Shown piece after piece: positions 25,079-40,000 of a stretch of DNA of 64,000 bases. Source of the DNA: UBA2365 sp964594045 (lineage in GTDB: Bacteria > Bacteroidota > Bacteroidia > Chitinophagales > Saprospiraceae); contig CAZQKR010000006.1 in NCBI GenBank assembly GCA_964594045.1, positions 68,664 to 132,663 of the forward strand, read 5' to 3'. The position numbers were made by a program, and so were the translations under genes. The notes below the pieces were generated by a model, which was not told where the DNA came from, did no database searches, and saw only the letters and a list, made by a program, of their open reading frames with translations. How positions within the stretch are numbered: the stretch's first letter is position 1; every line of letters begins with the position of its first letter.

Positions 25079-28000
25079 TGCAACGGCCACTGACAACTGT
25101 CTGTCAGGGATAGCATATAGCTTGCCATCGGGTAGTACTTTCCCTGTTGGTATGACCACGGTCACTGCAACTGCTACAGATACGTATGGTAATCTGGATG
25201 TTTGCACGTTTAATGTCACTGTACAGGATGTAACCCCACCGGTGATAAATTGTCCGACGGGTTATACCGTCGATGTGTTTACCAACGACTGTGTGACCAG
25301 TGTATTCTGGGCTGTTCCAACAGCCACGGATAACTGCGGATTTGTCACAATTACCCAAACCAGCGGTATTGCGCAGGGAAGCATCCAGGCTCCCGGTGTA
25401 TATCCGGTAACTTATGTGGCATCAGACGGTGCTACACCACCGAATACTTCGGCCCCCTGTTCGTTCAATATCAATGTGATCGATACGGAAAATCCGGTGA
25501 TCATCAATTGCCCCTACAACGATCAGGAGATTTCGGTCGATGCAAATTGCCAGGCAGCATTGCCCAATTATGCTGCCACCATGCAGGCATCTGATAACTG
25601 CGGATACACATGGTCTCAAACTCCTGCTGCCGGTACATTATACAATGCCGGTGCTGTAGTTGCTGTCACAGTAACTGCAACAGATGCAGCGGGCAACTTA
25701 AGTACCTGTAGTTTTAATGTGAACGTGATTGATGAAATTGATCCGGTCCTTGCATGTCCTGGAGATATAGCGGATACAAACGATCCCGGGGTATGTGGAG
25801 CTGTGGTCACTTATAATTTACCTGTGATTACGGATAACTGCATAACCTGCACGGCACCTACATCATTGCCTAATTTCACATTTGTCGGAGTATTGTTGGG
25901 TCATACTTATTTCAGGTCCAATTATACCGATACATGGACCAATGCACAGGCATATGCAGTATCTCAGGGTGCACATTTGGCTACCATTACCAGTGCTGCC
26001 GAGAATACACTGGTAGTAGGCAATGGAGCCCGCGCCTGGATAGGACTTACTGATCAGGTAACTGAAGGAGTCTGGCAATGGGTGACAGGAGAACCTTTGG
26101 TTTATACTGCCTGGGCTCCGGGAGAACCTAATAATTCAGGTAATGAAGATTATGCCATTACAAACTGGAGTGCTCCAGGTAATTGGAATGATCTTCCAAA
26201 TCAGTCACATCCTTTCATTATTGAATTTGATTGTGCTGCAGCGGTTCCTACCCAAACAGCGGGATTGCCTTCCGGTTTGACATTCCCGGTTGGAACAACC
26301 ACCAATACCTTTACCTATACGGATTTGGGAGGAAACACAGCTGAATGCAGCTTTGATGTAATAATAACAGATTCTGAATTGCCGGTGATCAGTTGTGCCG
26401 GGTTGAGTGCTACAAGGACTACATCAGCCGGGGGAACGGGAGAATGCTATGGCGAGTATGCCTGGTCACATCCTGTTCCAACTGATAATTGCGGAATCGC
26501 ACAATATCACTTCACTTATACCAATCCGGATGGAACCATTGATGGTCCTTTTGATGCTATTCAGATAGCCAACGGAACAATGCAGGCAGCTGCCAATCAT
26601 AATTTTGCGATCGGACTTACAACAGTTACATATTTTGTGGAAGATATTCATGGCAATACCAACACATGTTCATTCACTGTCACTGTTACCGATAATGAAG
26701 TACCGGTGTTTGAAAATTGTCCACCGGCCGGATATACAGTCGATGTATTTACCAATGATTGTATTACGGATATTATGTGGAATATCCCTACGGCGACAGA
26801 TAATTGCAACGTAACAGTTACACAAACAGGTGGAGTTCCTTACGGTAGTCAGCAGGCACCCGGCACATATACTATTGTTTATACAGCATCTGACAATGCT
26901 ATTCCGGTTAATACTGCAACATGCAGCTTTACCATTGAAATTTCGGATACTGAAAATCCTATCATCCAGAATTGTCCATATAACAATCAGGAGATCTTTG
27001 TTGATGCCGATTGCGAAGCATTATTACCTGACTATACCACGACCATCAATGCATTTGATAATTGTGGTACATATACTACTACTCAGTTTCCTTTGCCCGG
27101 AGCCGGACCTTATGCAGCCGGGGATGTTGTTCCGGTAACCATTACGGTCACGGACGGAAATGGTAATTCGAGCACCTGTGCTTTCGATGTGGTTGTATTG
27201 GATGATATTGATCCGGTGATCACTTGTCCGGCTGATATTACACAAAATAATGATCCGGGCTTATGTGGCGCTGTGGTGACATTTGCAGATCCGGTCATTT
27301 CAGATAATTGTCCTTTAAGTGGAGGCGGAGCGCCGATTATTGAGACATTTGGATTTACTAATGGAGTCCAAACATTCACAGTGCCACCAGGAGTTACAGA
27401 AATTACGATAAATGCGCTTGGTGCACAAGGAGGAGGATTAAATGGTGGCGGAGGACTTGGAGCTCAGATCGTTGGTACATTTAATGTCACTCCTGGAGAT
27501 ATACTGGAAGTGATTGTAGGAGAAATGGGTCAATTACAAGTGGGTGGATCTAATCTCAATAGTTCAGGTGGTGGCGGAGGATCTTTCGTTTATAATCAAT
27601 CTGGACCAACATTACTGGTAGCTGCCGGTGGTGGGGGTGGAAAGTGTAATTATAACAATACACTGCATCCAGAAGCAGATGGACAATCTGGACTTAATGG
27701 TGGAAATCCTAGTATAACAGGAGGTTTTACACCTGGAACACCTGGTGTTGGAGGCAATGGTGGTACTAGTGGTATCGTACTAGGAAGACCTTCAAGTGGC
27801 GGCGGAACGGGGTGGCTTACCTCAGGAACAACTGCTCCTTTTGCAGGAAGTGGATACCCGACATGGTCAGGTGGGCAAGGGCAGAGTGCTGGTGGTGGTG
27901 GTGGAACTGGCGGTCGTGGCGGATTTGGCGGCGGCGGCGGCGGTGGAAATGACTTCGGCGGCGGCGGCGGCGGTGGAGGTTATTCCGGCGGTGGAGGAGG

Positions 28001-31000
28001 AGATGATCCAGAGCATGGTGGTGGTGGAGGCTCCTTTAATGGAGGTTTAAGCCAGACAAATTCAAGTGGTATTAATATGGGTGATGGATTGGTAACCATT
28101 ACGTATAGTTTAGGTGCTAGTATTGTACAGGTTGCAGGACTGAGTAATGGTTCTATTTTCCCCGTGGGAACGACCACAAATACTTTTGTATTAACAGATA
28201 ATTTTGGAAATTCAGATATTTGTAGTTTTGATGTCACAGTCACAGATACAGAAATACCGGTAGTTGACTGTTCTGGTTTATCAACTACTATTACAACAAG
28301 TGCTGGTGGAACTGGTGATTGCGAAGGTCAATACACCTGGACTATACCTACTCCAAGTGATAATTGTGGTGTCAACAATTATAAAGTAACTTATACAAAT
28401 CCAGATGGATCCATTGATGGTCCTTATGAAGCATACATCTATTCACCTGGGAATCCATCTAATGGAACATCTGTAGCTACAAGGAATTTTGATTTAGGAG
28501 TTACGACTGTAACATATTACGCAGAAGACGCTGCAGGAAATACAAGTTCATGTTACTTTACGGTTACTGTTACAGATAACGAAGCACCCGGGTTTGTAAA
28601 TTGTCCTGCAGGTCAGACGTTCACAATAGGTGCTGATGCGAATTGTGAAACAGGCGTGATATGGAGTATTCCGGTAGCATCGGATAATTGCGGAGTGATC
28701 AGTGTGCAAGAGACATCAGCGGGAGGTTCTTATTTTGGTGATGAATTGAGTCCGGGTACATACAATATACAATATACAGCCAGTGACGGAGCATTGCCTC
28801 CGAATACTGCGACATGCAATTTTACTATTGAAGTAGTTGATGATAATGATCCATACCTGGTTTGTCAGACGGACAGGACATTTGATACGGAAACCGGAGT
28901 ATGCAACTGGGTATCTGCAATAAATGAATTGAACCCATTGCTGGTGCGGGATAATTGTCCTGGTGATGTACTTGAATACGCAATCGCTTTTGCAGATGGA
29001 ACAAATACCAGTGGTTTGGGAAATGTACCAGGAGGCACAGTATTTCCTATTGGTTTGAATACTATCTCATATACACTTACAGATGCTTCGAATAATGAAG
29101 TAATTTGCAGTTTTACGGTAACGGTGGAAGACAATCAAATCCCTGTTATCTTGGTTGCTCCTCCATCTCCTGTTGGGATCAGCCAGCTCGGACGTACATC
29201 TGTTTACTCCAATGTAAATGTGAATGGAACAGGTGACAACATTGCTTATGTCGCTCCGGGTTCAACATTTACCCTAAGTTTTAACAGAACGACAACGCGT
29301 GACCCAGATTGCGGAGGATGCTGTGGTTGTATTACTCAACACTATATTGGTGTTGCGGGAGGTGGTACAAATTGTCTGTTCAGCTCAACGGGCAACTCTT
29401 CTGGCGCTTTTTCAGGAAGCTTTACAGCTCCTGTACTTCCGGGAGTATATTATATTACACAAACAGCCACTTGGTGGTTCTCATGCAATCAATTTGGCAA
29501 CCCGGTCGCAAACAATGACCCTGCACTTGCAATTGGAGTCGTTATTGTTGGTGATGGAAGCGGAACTGAGTGCAGGGACGACATTACCGTAAATAATGAC
29601 GTCGACGAGTGTGGAGCAGTAGTAGATTATGGAGTTTTCGAAGTATTGGATAACTGTCCAGGCGCTACCCTGGTACAAACAGAGGGCTTTCCAAACGGAG
29701 CACTTTTCCCGGTAGGTACTACTGTCAATACTTTTGTGGTGGTTGATGCAGCAGGGAATTCGAACACCTGTTCCTTCTCAGTAACTGTAAATGACAACAC
29801 AGCACCAACAATAACATGTCCTCCGGGCTCACCTTTTGTAGTGGATAATACGGCAGGACTCTGTGGGTACACAGCGGGTGCTGAATTTGATGCCACTGCG
29901 AACGACAATTGTGCCGTAGTGAGCTTAACGCATAACTTCGGTGCATGGGGGAATCCGAATAGCCTGAATGGAGCTTTCTTCCCTGTTGGAGTTACCACGG
30001 TAGTTTGGACTGCGTTGGATGAAGCAGGAAATAGTACTGCATGCAGCATTGAAATCGAAGTAGAGGACATTGAAGCACCCGAGTTTGTAACTTGCCCTCC
30101 TGATGGATATGATGTGGATGTGTTTACAAATGATTGTGTTACGAATATATATTGGGTAATACCAACTGCTACGGATAACTGTAGTGTGACGGTTGTACAA
30201 ACCGAAGGTCCGGCTTATGGATCAACTGTAGGACCTGGCTCATATTATATAGAATATGTGGCTACGGACGGAGCAGGATTGACAGATACCTGTTCCTTCA
30301 CGATCAATGTGATTGACACCGAAAATCCGGTAATCATCAATTGTCCCTACAACGATCAGGAGATCTTTGTGGATGCAGATTGTGAAGCAGTTTTGCCAGA
30401 TTATGCAGCGACTTTACAGGCTACGGATAACTGCGGATACACTTGGTCGCAGACACCGCTTCCGGGAACTATCTTTACAGCTGGAGATGTTGTGGTGGTC
30501 ACGGTAACTGCGACAGACGATGCCGGCAATTCAACTGATTGTACATTCAATGTAAATGTGTTAGATGATATAGATCCGGTGATCACCTGTCCTGAAAATT
30601 TATCGGTAAATAATGATCCGGGAGTTTGTGGAGCAGTAGTGGAATATGAAGTTTTATTTGCAGATAATTGTACATTAACGAATATAGGAGGAATTCTAAA
30701 TGTTTTATATGTTGCCAATTATGATAATATTGAACCGGCAAATGTATTGGCATCAGATGGGCACAATGTTACCACAGTATTAAATGAAGTTGCTAATGGT
30801 TTTCCTGCATTGTTAGGAGATTTGTCCACCTATGACTTGATTGTTTGGGATGCCAGATGGGCCTGGGATGCTCCAAATGAAGTATTTACGAATTTAGAAA
30901 CCTGGGTGCAGAACGGAGGAAATATTTTGGTGACCGGATATGATGTGATCTTTGCTCCGGGTATTATTAACTTCCTCGGTGGAACCTCAGGATCAGATTT

Positions 31001-34000
31001 TGGTGGAAATAATAATTTAACAATCCTGGGACCAGGAAATATTGTGACTACAGGTCTATATAACATTGTTGGAACAAATGCTTATGGTGTAAGTGATTGG
31101 GATGCTTTAAATGGTCCTTACGATCCAAATACCACCGAGTTTATGGGCGCTGGTAGATGGACATTAAGATCACTTCCGGGAGGTGGAAATATAGCTTGGT
31201 TAACAGGATATTATTATGATGATGGGAAATGGAATAATCCTGGATCAGGGTATTTTGAAGCACTTAAAAACTTTGCATATAATACAACAGGTACAACTGA
31301 TTTGAACTTGGTCCAGACATCTGGTTTTACTTCCGGTAGTACCTTCCCTGTAGGAACTACTGTAAATACTTTTGTAGTAACCGATGGATTTGGTAATACA
31401 GCAGAGTGCAGCTTCGAGATAACCGTTGTTGATACCGAAGATCCTTTTGTGGATTGCGATGGTTTAGAGTTAGTGACTACAACTTCAGCAGATGGTGTAA
31501 CAGGAGACTGTTCCTATCAATATGCCTGGACACATCCTGAAGCAACAGATAATTGTGGAATTTTGGCATATACGGTCATTTATCAAAATCCAGATGGAAC
31601 AATAGATGGACCCTTTGATCTGTTCCAAATAACAAAAGCGAGTGTGGGACCTGAAGCCAACAGGCATTTTGAGATTGGAACCACCATTGTAACTTATACG
31701 GTTGACGATGTTAATGGAAATTCATATGAATGCAGCTGGACCGTGACGGTTACAGACGATGAGGCACCCGAATTCGTAGTGTGCCCGCCGGCAGGATACG
31801 ATGTGGATGTATTTACAAATGATTGTGTTACGGATATATTTTGGGTAATTCCTGTAGCGGAAGACAACTGCAGTGTGTCCGTTGTTCAGACACAGGGACC
31901 GGCATATGGTTCTTCCGTAGGACCGGGTTCATACTATATAGAATATGTGGCCACGGACGGAGCAGGATTGACAGATACCTGTTCCTTCACGATCAATGTG
32001 ATTGACACCGAAAATCCGGTTATCATCAATTGTCCGTACAATGATCAGGAGATTTTTGTGGATGCCGATTGTGAAGCAGTTTTGCCAAATTACGCGGCTA
32101 CATTGCAGGCAACGGATAATTGTAATTACACCTGGTCACAAACACCACTTGCAGGAACTGTATTTACTGCAGGAGATGTTGTGGTGGTTACGGTAACTGC
32201 AACGGATGGTGCAGGGAATTCCACGGCATGTACCTTCAATGTAAATGTATTGGATACCATATCACCGACCATTGATTGTCCTGCAGATATATCAGTGGAA
32301 AATGATCAGGGAATATGTGGAGCAGTTGTAACTTTTGAAGATCCGATAGTTGATGATAATTGTGGTATCAATGTAACCTCTGGTAGTGAAATATTCATGT
32401 ATACTGGAGCTATCCAAACCTGGACTGTGCCTGCGGGCGTAACTGAGGTAAATATTACTGCTTTGGGCGCAAGAGGCGGAAATGCAAGTAATCATACCGG
32501 AGGGCCAGGTGCCAGCATGAGTGGAGTTTTCAGTGTTACACCCGGCCAGGTTTTAAATATTTTGGTTGGTGGTTCAGGATTAACGAACGGCTGTGGTAGT
32601 ACTGGTTCAGGAGGAGGCGGAACATTCGTTGAAACAGGAGGAGTACCATTAATTATTGCCGGTGGTGGTGGTGGTGCCACTGTAAATCACTCTGGTGTAG
32701 GTGCAGTTATCACAAATGCTGGTACAAGTGATAATGGAGGATATGGCACTGGCGGCATTGGAGGAACAGGTGGAGTTACCTGTGCAACAAACAATTGGGC
32801 CAGTGGTGGCGGAGGCGGTGGATTTTCCGGCAACGGAACAAACACCACGAATGGTGGTAATTTTACAGGAGGAGGACAATCCTATCTGAATGGTGGTATT
32901 GGAGGTACCCAAAACACGAATGGGGCCAATGGTGGATATGGTGGAGGTGGAGCAGCAGCCTCTTGCACTGTCGGTGGCGGCGGTGGCGGTGGTTACTCGG
33001 GAGGTGCAGGTGGATGGCACTCATTTGTAGATGTAGGAGGAAGCTCCTGTATTGCCCCGGGAGTTTATAACAATACCAGATATGGTGGAGGTGGCGGTGG
33101 AAGCTACAATAGCGGAACTTCACAGAATAATCTTCCGGCAATTAATCTGGGTAATGGAATGGTAACCATAACTTATGCCAACACCAGTTTAGTTCAGACT
33201 TCAGGACTTCCCAGTGGATCGGTATTCCCCGTTGGGTTGACAACGAATACATTTATTGTGACCGATGTTGCAGGCAACACTGCCGAATGTAGTTTTGATG
33301 TCATCGTCACGGATACGGAAGATCCATTGATCACATGTCCTTTAAATGCTTCAATAACAACGAGCAATTTGGGTAATACCGGAGATTGTGTGGGGCAATA
33401 TGAATGGCAAATTCCAGTCCCAACTGATAATTGCGGGGTTATTAACTATACCGTATCTTACACTAATCCGGATGGTACTATTGACGGACCTTATGATGCC
33501 GTTGCATATACTCCTGAAAACCCGTCAAACGGGCTTCCAATGGGTAATCGCAATTTTGAGTTAGGAACAACAACTATAACATATTATGTAGAAGATATTC
33601 ACGGTAATACAAGCTCATGCTCATTCACCGTAACAGTGACAGACGATGAGGCACCCGAATTCGTAGTGTGCCCGCCGGCAGGATACGATGTGGATGTATT
33701 TACAAATGATTGTGTTACAGATATATACTGGGTAATACCTGCTGCTACGGATAACTGCAGTGTGACGGTTGTACAAACCGAAGGTCCGGCTTATGGTTCT
33801 TCAGTAGGCCCTGGTTCATATTATATAGAATATGTAGCCACGGACGGAGCAGGATTGACAGATACCTGTTCCTTCACGATCAATGTGATCGATACGGAAA
33901 ATCCGGTGATCATCAATTGTCCGTACAATGATCAGGAGATTTTTGTGGATGATGTCTGCGAAGTATTGCTACCAGATTACACGGCTACCATGCAGGCAAC

Positions 34001-37000
34001 AGATAATTGTGATTATATTTGGTCACAGACCCCAGTTGCAGGAAGTGTTTTTACAGCAGGAGATGTTGTGGTGGTTTCAGTAACTGCCACAGATGATGCT
34101 GGAAATTCAACTACATGTACCTTTAATGTAAATGTTTTGGATACAATTTCTCCGGTTATTATTTGTCCTGTTGATATTTCAGTGTCCAATGATCCGGAAA
34201 TATGTGGAGCAGTTGTTGAGTTTGAAGATCCTATTGCAACAGACAATTGTACTACGATCAGTTCAGTTGCCGCTGATATCATTACCTTTGATTATACCGG
34301 GGTAGTTCAGACCTGGACAGTACCAGCCGGAGTTACTTCTATTATGGTCGATGCCTACGGAGCAGGGGGAGGAATATCCTATAATGGCGGTATTCCCGGT
34401 TATGGAGGAAGAGTGAATACGACTCTCGCGGTAACTCCGGGAGAAGTGTTGAATATATATGTTGGCGGTGCCGGAACTCCCGGTTTGTTCCAAGGTGGCA
34501 TTGCAGCCGGAGGCTACAATGGTGGTGGTAATGGAGCCAGACCAATATGCTGCACCGGTGGAGGTGGAGGTGGATCAACAGACATCAGGATTAGTGGCAA
34601 TGCTCTGGCAAATAGAGTAGTTATTGCCGGCGGCGGTGGAGGTGCCGGTTCTGATGGTGGCCCAACCAATGGCGGATATGGAGGAGATTTGATAGCTGGT
34701 ACTGCAGCCGAGGGAAATAATCCATCTACTGTTGAAGCAACAGGTGGAACACAACTTGGTGGAGGTATTGGTGGTTCACTTAGTGGTTATCCTCCTCCTA
34801 GCGGAAACGGAATGCTTGGCCAGGGAGGTCATGCTGCCGACAATGATGGAGTGAATGGAGGTGGAGGAAGTGGCTATTATGGAGGTGGAGCAGGCACCTG
34901 GGCAGGTGGCGGTGGTGGATCCAGCTATACTGACCCGGTTTTGACAAGTGGGACTATCCATACACCAAATGTTCAATCTGGAAATGGACAACTTATCATA
35001 CAATATAATGTTGCCGGTAATTTGATCCAGGTTCAAGGATTGCCAAGCGGTAGTGTTTTCCCGGTTGGAACCACAACAAATACTTTTATAGCAATTGATG
35101 AATTTGGAAATACTGCAACATGTAGTTTTGATGTTACAGTAACAGACGATGAAGATCCTGTTATAGATTGCACGGGACTGGATTTGGTGACGACAACCTC
35201 CTCTGATAATATTTTGGGAGATTGTGTTTACCGTTATTCCTGGGCACATCCGATACCAACAGATAATTGTGGTATAGAACAGTATACGATAGTTTATCAA
35301 AATCCGGATAACACGATTGATGGACCATATATTGTATATGTGGGTTCAGCATCCAGTTCATCAGTAGTAGATCCGGTGAGGAATTTTGCTGTCGGCACAA
35401 CTATTGTAACTTACTATGTTGAAGATATTCATGGAAATACAAACTCCTGTTCATTCACTGTGACAGTTACGGATGATGAAGATCCATATTGGAATCCGTT
35501 GCCACAGGATCTTACCTTGGAATGTGATGGAACAACTGATCCTTATAACCAGATCCAATTCTGGTTGAATACCAATGGAGGTGGTATTGCTTATGATAAT
35601 TGTGGTCCGGTGACTTATTCCAATGATTACACTGGATACACTGTGGGATGTAGTCAAAACACTCATACTTCACAGATCACATTTACTGCGACTGACCGTT
35701 ATGGAAATAGTACTTCCGTTGAAGTCACACTGACTGTGATCGATACCCAGGCACCGATCATTACGACCATGGCGCGAGATACCATCGTTGAATGTGACGG
35801 TTTGGGTAATGCAGCTGATCTGGCTTCCTGGCTGGCTAATCATGGAGGAGCAGTCGCCGAAGATGTGTGCAGTGAACCTCTTACATGGAGTTATACATTG
35901 ATCAGTACAACAGAAACTTGTGGAGGAACATTCACAAGCAGATATGCATTCAGGGCAACAGATGCCTGTGGAAACGTAAGTGTGAATACGGAAGCATTGT
36001 TTATCATTGAAGATACAACTGCACCTCAGTTTGATGTACTGCCTCAGGATCTCTTAGTCCAATGTGATGGAGATGGAAATACTGCAGAACTCAATGGTTG
36101 GTTGGCTTCATACGCGGGACTCGTCGCATCCGATGTTTGCAACGAAGTTGTGGAAATCCGTTACGACCTTATTCAGGAAACTGATCTGTGCGGTATTACC
36201 GGAAGCGGACTTTACAGATTTAGGATATGGGATGCATGCGGGAATATGAATTTTGCCGATGCAACATTCACAATAGTTGACACTATTCCTCCGGCTATTT
36301 CCGGTGGAGCAGATATGGTGATGGAAGAATGTGAAGACCCGCCAGCCGGGAATTATCCGGAATTTGATTTCTGGCTGACCACCAATGCAGGTGCAACTGC
36401 AGTAGATGTTTGCGGATCATTTGAATGGTCCAATAACTTCCACATCGATAACTGGGTGTTCCAGTGCGGCAATACGAAATATGTCGATGTAACATTCTAT
36501 GCAACGGATATTTGCGGCAATGTGGATTCTATCACACATAGGTTCAGCATTGGTGATGTAACACCTCCTGAATTCGTAAATTGCCCGAGACCGGATATCG
36601 TAGTGGATGTACCAACCAATCTGTGCGAAAGCTACGTTAATTTCTCCATGCCTTATGCAATTGACAATTGCGGAACAGCAGTGGTTGAACAAACTGATAC
36701 AACAGGCTTGACATCAGGAGACTTATTCCCTGTTGGCTGTACGATACTTGAGTTTACCGCAACAGATGATTGCGGAAATCAAACAGTGTGCTATCTGAGG
36801 ATCATCGTAAATGACAACCACACACCTCCGGTTTTGGAATGCCCGGCCAGTGTGGAAACGGTCAACGATCCTGGTTTCTGCGGAGCAATAGTTGATGATC
36901 TGACACCTACTGTTACGGATAATTGCCCTGCTCATGTTTTCGTTTCTTACACGATAGAAAATCAAGATGGGGAAATAATAGGCACTGGCGTGGAAGATGT

Positions 37001-40000
37001 CAGTGGAACTGAATTCCCGGTCGGGGTGAATACCGTTACTTACACTGCATACGACCAGCCACAATTCCTGATCACTGAAGTGGTCCAGGATGGAATGGTT
37101 ACCGGGGTGGAGATAGGTAATTTTGGCCCTGCTGCGATTGATCTTGGATGTGCAGTGGTTAAAAGGACAAACAGCTCTGTTGACGAAGAATTTAGTCAGC
37201 ACCACGGAACAGTGGTTGGAGCAGGTGAAGTACATGTAGTTCAATTTACCTCAATTCCAGCCGGTGAAGTTGCAACTTACAGTATTGAATTTAAAGACAG
37301 GATCGTGGATATGGTCACGATCAATGACGGCCTGGACGGTGCGGATATCTTCAGGATCAGTGCAATAGATACAGATACCAATGATGACTTTGAAGTGGTC
37401 AATGCTTGTACTGAAGGCAGCTTTGGTTTATGGAATCCACAATTGCCACACTATGCTGACAATGGCATTACGACCAAAATGCAGAGTGTACATCCTAACC
37501 AGACTTCTTGTTCATTTACGGTTACAGTTCTGGATGTAGAGTCACCTGTATGTGGTGAGATTGATACCCTTTCATACACCGCAGGCGGGATGACTATAGG
37601 CGATGATCTTTGTGTGTCCTCAGTCTTTACTTTACCTGCAGGAAAGATTGCTAAAATCAATATTCTTGATCTGATCGCAGATGTACAGGATGCAGGAAAG
37701 GTAACTGTTTCGCTGACAGGTCCTGATGGAACGAAGATTGTTTTACTGGAAAATACTTGTGCAGGAACAAGCGATATCAATGTGAATCTTGATGATATTG
37801 CTCCAACAAACGTCCAATATGCCGGTTGTGATCCATTGGGAAATGGCAGCACATTTGCGCCTTTGAACTCATTGTTTACATTCTTTGGAGAAGATTCAGA
37901 AGGGGACTGGACATTGGAATTGTATACAGATAGTCCAAATTCCGGCACATTAACGAATTGGACAATTGAGTTCCTGTTGTATTCAGCTTTCGATCAGCAA
38001 GATATAGTTGCTGAAAATGATCCCGGAGTCTGTGGTGCAGATATCACATGGATACACCCGTATTTCCTGGATAATTGTATCGAAGGTTCAATGACGGTAA
38101 CCTATAACTTCAATAATGAAGTTACCGGCGAATCTTATGAAATTACTGAAATTGTTTTGAGTTCAGGTGGTGCAATTGATCTCAATGGCATGCCCGTAAC
38201 AAGATTTTTTGAAGTTGGGGTAACAACAATTACCTATACTTTGACAGATCAGTACGGACATATCAGCTATTGCGGATTTACAGTTACCGTTTTGGATACT
38301 GAAGCTCCGGTTTTCCCGAATAATTGTGCGGATTTTGTCGTTACATTGGATCCCGGTCTCTGTTATGGTAACCTGACGGTATTTCCTGATGTGACTGATA
38401 ATTGTGGCCTGGAATCTCTGGTTTATTATTACCCGGATGGATCTGAAGTAAATATTACACAAATTCCAATCGGAGATAACGAAATTTGGGCAGTGGCAAC
38501 AGATATTTATGGAAATTCAGATACTTGTGTATTCAATTTCAGGGTCATAGAATTTATTCCGACAAATAATACGATCGCATGTAATGATCATGTAAATATT
38601 TCTTTGGATGCAAATTGTCACGCAGAACTTACGGCTGACATGATTTTGGAAGGAGATAATTACAGATGTTTTGAAAATTACTGTATTACAATTACAGATC
38701 AATTCGGAAATATACATCCAAATTCCTTCGACTATTCTGATGCAGGACAAACATTTATGGTCACGGTTACCGATTGCCTCGGAAGTGGAAATAATTGCAT
38801 GTCTACAGTGACCATTATGGAGAAATGGGTACCTGAAATTGAATGTCCCGCAGATACAACGGTCAGTTGTAATGCCGACATCAGTCCGGCTTCACTTGGA
38901 TTTGTCATGATCTTGAATTGTGAACCTTTTGCTACAATTGATTATATCGATGATTTTATTGATAATGGTGTTTGCGGAAACCCGAGAGCGATCATTAACA
39001 GAAACTGGATCGTAAATGATCACCAGGGGAATATCGTCAACTGTACACAGATCATTACCATTGAAAAATCTACATTGGATGAAGTGATCTTCCCTGTTGA
39101 TGTGTTAAATGCTTCATGCCATTATGCAAATGAACATCCTGAATCTCTGCATCCGGATCAAACCGGATATCCGACAGTCAACGGAATAGGGGTGAATGTC
39201 AATGATGGATTATGTATGTTTTCATATCTGTGGACTGATGAGGTTTATCAGTACTGCGGAAACAGTTTTGAAATATTGAGGACATGGAAAGTTCGTGACA
39301 TGTGCGGACCTGTCAATGCCCTGAATCCGCGGACTCACGTCCAGGTTATCAGGGTCTTTGATACTACACCTCCCGAAATCTGCAGTTGTGAAGATTACGT
39401 AGTGAATGCAGATGCATTCAGTTGCGAAGGTAGTATCCAACTTCCATTGCCTTGTATCACAGATGATTGCAGTCAGATTAAAAGCGTAAAAGTATATGTT
39501 GCCGGAGCAGCTGTCAGTACAACAGGTAAATATTCAAATGGCACTTTGAAGGTCTTTGTATACAACATGAAACTGGGCACGTATCCTGCAAAATGGATCG
39601 TTGAAGACGCCTGCGGCAACAAATCCAGTTGCAATTTCAACATTGTAGTTGAAGACAACTTCCCGCCGGTCGCAGTTTGCGAGCAATACAAACAAGTCGG
39701 CGTGACCTTTGGAGGCGTTGCGGAAGTTGCAGCGGAAAGCTTCAACTCCGGTTCATTTGACAACTGTAAACCTGTCTGGTTCAAGGTGTGGAGAGATGAC
39801 GGAGGATGTATGGACCTCAATTGCGACAACACCGCCTGCACACAACAGTGGTTCGATGACAGCGTATTCTTCTGCTGCGAAGATGTTAGTAAGGAGATCA
39901 TGGTTACCTTGAGGGTATTTGAAGTTGATCCGGGTCCCGGACCAGTCAATCCTTCGAGAATGCTTCCGGGAGGAGATCTGTACGGACATTTCAATGATTG

